Assembly: GCA_013813825.1 (NCBI GenBank)
Contig: JACCRA010000452.1
Coordinates: 1-16,065 of the forward strand
Direction: 5' to 3'
Length of the DNA: 16,065 nucleotides
Source: Pyrinomonadaceae bacterium
Lineage (GTDB): Bacteria > Acidobacteriota > Blastocatellia > Pyrinomonadales > Pyrinomonadaceae
How positions within the stretch are numbered: the stretch's first letter is position 1; each line of letters starts with the position of its first letter. The notes under the pieces were generated by a model, which ran no database searches, had not been told where the DNA came from, and saw only the letters and a list, made by a program, of their open reading frames with translations. This document shows, piece by piece, positions 13,502-16,065 of the stretch. A program made the position numbers and the translations under genes.

Positions 13502-15061
13502 TTATTTCTCAAGCGTCAACAGGCGCACGAATTTCCAGTCGCCTCCCGGATCGACTTTGATGTTGGAGACGTTGCGGCGCGCGACGATCATGTTGTTGGG
13601 ATACCAGAGCGGCAGCGTCGGCATCTCGCGGCTGATGATCTCCTGCGCCTGCCGGTATAAATCTCTGGCTTGCTCCGTGCCGCCGGGCGTGGCAACCGCC
13701 TGACCGAGGACGCGGTTCAGTTCGGCGTTGTTGAAGCGGCTGCGGTTGAAGTTTCCGCCGCCCAGATTGGTAAAGAGATCGCGCAAAAAGATCGGGTCTT
13801 GATTGCCACCCACCCAACGACCGATGGTCAGTTGATACTGGCCTTTGGTCATCGCCTCGCGCAAAGTATTGTCTTCCAGCGTCTCGATAGAGACGGGAAC
13901 GCCGACTTCCTTCAGAGCATTCTGAATGACTCCGGCCGACTGGCGTGCGATGGCGTTAGTGGCCGAGATTTTGAAGACGAGCGGAGCGGGGAGGCGCATC
14001 TTCGGACCGTCGCCGTCCGAATCGCGAAAGCCCGCTTCATCCAGTAGCTTTTTCGCTTGAGCGGGATCGTACCCGTACTTTTGGCCTGACGTGTAAGCCC
14101 AAGACTCTTCAGGGATCATCGAGTGCGCGATGCGCGCCTGTCCTTGTAGCAGATCGCGGACGAGGCTCTCGCGGTTGACGGCGTAAGCGATGGCGCGGCG
14201 GACGCGGGCATCCGTCAGCGGGGCGCTCTCGGTGTTGAAACCGAAATACTGAATGTTGACGCCGGGCGCTTGCTCCACTTTCAGATCAGGATGTTGCGCC
14301 AGCCCGACATAAGCATCAGGCGTCAGCGCGGTATTAATCGCCAGATTGACGCGACCGGATTGCAGCCCGGCCTGCTGCGAATTGGCATCGAGGATCACGC
14401 TCACGCGCAAGGCTTTAATCGTCGGCGCGCCTTCCCAATAATTGTCGTTGGCCTCCATGTCAACGATGCCTTGCGACTGGTCAAAGCGGACGAACTTGTA
14501 CGGCCCGGAGCCGAGTGGCTGCTGCTCCTGCGTCTCGAAAGTCCCGGCGGGAATGATGGCTGTCGGCACAAGGTTGGTTAGCAGTTCGAGCCACGGATCA
14601 TGTAAGCGGATGACGAGCGTTTGCGGATCAGGCGCTTCGATTGCGGCGACGTGCGGTTTACGATTAGCGCCCGCGCCTTGATAGAACGAGGCGGCTTTTT
14701 GTGAATCGGAAGCGAGCAGCTTGTCGAAGGTGTACTTGGCATCGGCGGAGGTCAGCAGTTTGCCGTCGTGAAACTTCACATCATCGCGGAGCTTGAACGT
14801 GTATGACAGACCATCGGCGGCGCGCTGAATGTCTGTTGCCAGTTCGCCGACGTACTCGAAACGCTCGTTCTTCTTGACCAGCGAGTTGAACATCAACTGC
14901 CGGAATCGCTCGCTCTGTGCGTCGAAGCCGCGCAGGGGATCGAGAGTTCGCGGCGCGGCTTCCAGCGCCATCACGAAAGTCTCGTTGCGTCGATTGCAAT
15001 TAGCCAACGACGCCCCGATTACGATCAGCGTCAGGATGAGCGCCATGAGCCGGCGAATCAT
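13502..15061 (-). CDS. Peptide ABC transporter substrate-binding lipoprotein (SBP family 5)
   Basis: 519 residues, a typical family length. A basic N terminus and hydrophobic stretch end in LANC (Cys22), giving a probable lipoprotein, though Asn before the Cys is atypical. Family-5 hallmarks run the whole length: TLDPLRGFD, YTFKLRDDVKFHDG, LGSGPYKF, NDNYWEGAPTIKALRV, then VRRAIAYAVNRE, and the late motif MPTLPLWYPNN. Unlike the first SBP in this window, it carries no low-complexity insertions. It binds peptides, or possibly muropeptides, outside the membrane for an ABC importer encoded elsewhere. Its ATG overlaps the NagZ stop codon by one base (TAATG), so it is translationally coupled to a cell-wall-recycling enzyme. 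This favours murein-peptide uptake as its job, which is an inference. Confidence 0.9.
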   Translation of the reverse strand: MIRRLMALILTLIVIGASLANCNRRNETFVMALEAAPRTLDPLRGFDAQSERFRQLMFNSLVKKNERFEYVGELATDIQRAADGLSYTFKLRDDVKFHDGKLLTSADAKYTFDKLLASDSQKAASFYQGAGANRKPHVAAIEAPDPQTLVIRLHDPWLELLTNLVPTAIIPAGTFETQEQQPLGSGPYKFVRFDQSQGIVDMEANDNYWEGAPTIKALRVSVILDANSQQAGLQSGRVNLAINTALTPDAYVGLAQHPDLKVEQAPGVNIQYFGFNTESAPLTDARVRRAIAYAVNRESLVRDLLQGQARIAHSMIPEESWAYTSGQKYGYDPAQAKKLLDEAGFRDSDGDGPKMRLPAPLVFKISATNAIARQSAGVIQNALKEVGVPVSIETLEDNTLREAMTKGQYQLTIGRWVGGNQDPIFLRDLFTNLGGGNFNRSRFNNAELNRVLGQAVATPGGTEQARDLYRQAQEIISREMPTLPLWYPNNMIVARRNVSNIKVDPGGDWKFVRLLTLEK

Positions 15062-16065
15062 TAAAGTTTTCCTCCGTAGGTGTAATTCAATTTGCGATTA
15101 AGCGTCTCGATGTCTTGAGAGAGTTGCGCGATGCGCGCCGGCTCGAACTTGAGCGGCGGCTGCGCCAACAGCTTGCAAGCCGCGATGCGCGCGAGTGATT
15201 CATTGATGCGTTCTTCAGTAATAACTTTGTCCCGCACCGCTTGGACGAGCGATTGATAGCCGCGCCGGATGAGATCGGGGCGCGCGCAAATTAATAGCAT
15301 GTCTTCGCCGGCTTCGACGGCGCGCTTGACCGTCTGCTCGATCTCGTTGTGACGCGCAATCGCGCCCATCTCAAGATCGTCAGTCAAGACCAATCCGCGA
15401 TAGCCGAGTTCGTCGCGCAACAGGCGGGTGACGATGGAACGATTGATCGAAGCCGGAGCCAACAAGCCACCCGTCATACCGCGCTGGATGTCGATGTTGG
15501 GGAAACCGCCGTGGCTGACCATCACCGCCCGCACCATGTTGTCTTCGCGCTGGAACAATTCGATGTAAGGCGCGAGGTCTTGGGCGATCAGATCGTCGTG
15601 CGAGAGTTTAATGATCGGCATCGAGTCGTGCGAATCAACCTCGCCCGCGCCGATGCCGGGAAAGTGTTTGGCGCAGCCGAGACAGCCCGCGCCCTGCAAG
15701 CCCCGCAGATAGACCGTCGTGTAGCCGAGCACCTCGCCCGGCGAGCGACCGAAGGAGCGCGAGTAGAGGCCGTTCGAGAGCAAGTCGCGGTCGTCGGTCA
15801 TGATCGACAGCACGGGCGCGAAGTTCATGTTGAAGCCAAGCAGCCGCAAAGTTTCGCCCGTGACGCTGCCAAGCAGCCGCGCGCCGGCCAGATCGCCGTG
15901 CTGCCGGATCGCCCGCGCCGCCGGCATCGGCGTGAAAATCCGCCGCAGGCGATCCACCAATCCGCCTTCCTGATCGATGCCGAGCAACGGTTCGATAATC
16001 AGCGACTCGCGGACGTGATCGAGCAGTTGGCGCAACTGCGCGGGCGCGACCACATTGCGGCCAAA
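15061..16065 (-). CDS. nagZ: Glycoside hydrolase family 3 beta-N-acetylhexosaminidase (NagZ-like), 5' end outside the window
   Basis: About 334 C-terminal residues are visible. The frame is open to the window edge (FGRNVVAPA at the start), so a short N-terminal part is missing. GH3 NagZ enzymes remove N-acetylglucosamine from muropeptides in peptidoglycan recycling. Visible motifs are IDQEGG with the substrate-binding Asp, RSFG, KHFPG, the DSH loop carrying the catalytic Asp-His pair, and VLTDDLEMGAI with the nucleophile Asp. The His normally found in KHFPGHG is Ile here (KHFPGIG), a change also seen in some GH3 relatives. Whether it is cytosolic or exported cannot be judged without the N terminus. 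It overlaps the following peptide-binding protein gene by one base. The gene symbol is by homology of motifs and could also fit a broader GH3 hexosaminidase. Confidence 0.87.
   Translation of the reverse strand, partial: FGRNVVAPAQLRQLLDHVRESLIIEPLLGIDQEGGLVDRLRRIFTPMPAARAIRQHGDLAGARLLGSVTGETLRLLGFNMNFAPVLSIMTDDRDLLSNGLYSRSFGRSPGEVLGYTTVYLRGLQGAGCLGCAKHFPGIGAGEVDSHDSMPIIKLSHDDLIAQDLAPYIELFQREDNMVRAVMVSHGGFPNIDIQRGMTGGLLAPASINRSIVTRLLRDELGYRGLVLTDDLEMGAIARHNEIEQTVKRAVEAGEDMLLICARPDLIRRGYQSLVQAVRDKVITEERINESLARIAACKLLAQPPLKFEPARIAQLSQDIETLNRKLNYTYGGKL

Overview
The window is moderately GC-rich bacterial chromosome with tightly packed genes on both strands. It fits an Acidobacteriota genome, perhaps Blastocatellia-like. 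That placement is inferred from overall protein style: a CusF-SCO fusion with a CX5C centre, orphan opp genes, a NagZ-type GH3 gene, and an integron-integrase-like remnant. No marker gene confirms it.

Layout. (1) 62-176: frameshifted N-terminal remnant of a tyrosine recombinase. (2) 217-1122, minus: SCO-type copper lipoprotein with a fused CusF-like domain. (3) 1348-7262, plus: folD and coaE (one-carbon and CoA metabolism), then an oligopeptide-binding lipoprotein and two oligopeptide ABC ATPases (oppD, oppF). No permease genes are present. (4) 7507-12251, plus: three closely spaced signalling genes. They encode a PocR-GAF-GAF-GGDEF diguanylate cyclase, a large protein joining an STAND/AAA-like NTPase region to an RsbW-like GHKL kinase domain, and a STAS anti-sigma-factor antagonist. 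(5) 12285-12587, minus: seven-iron-type ferredoxin with its own candidate promoter. (6) 12743-13463, minus: a small acidic protein overlapping an HNH endonuclease gene. (7) 13502-16065, minus: the 3' part of a NagZ-like beta-N-acetylhexosaminidase gene, coupled through TAATG to a second peptide-binding lipoprotein.

How the genes work together. The signalling block is the most interesting part. Cyclase, kinase and antagonist genes overlap or nearly touch, so a partner switch (kinase and STAS) is probably tied to cyclic-di-GMP output. The Pseudomonas Hsb system is an established precedent for a STAS protein controlling a diguanylate cyclase. Here the kinase is fused to a degenerate STAND-like NTPase region and possibly to a nuclease-fold-like region. 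No PP2C phosphatase or sigma factor is nearby. The two peptide-binding proteins, OppD/OppF and NagZ together suggest peptide or muropeptide uptake and cell-wall recycling, with the permeases encoded elsewhere.

Every intergenic gap is shorter than 300 bases. The longest are 1123-1347, where no convincing promoter was seen, and 7263-7506, which holds one weak promoter candidate. No tRNA, rRNA, CRISPR array or complete insertion sequence was seen.
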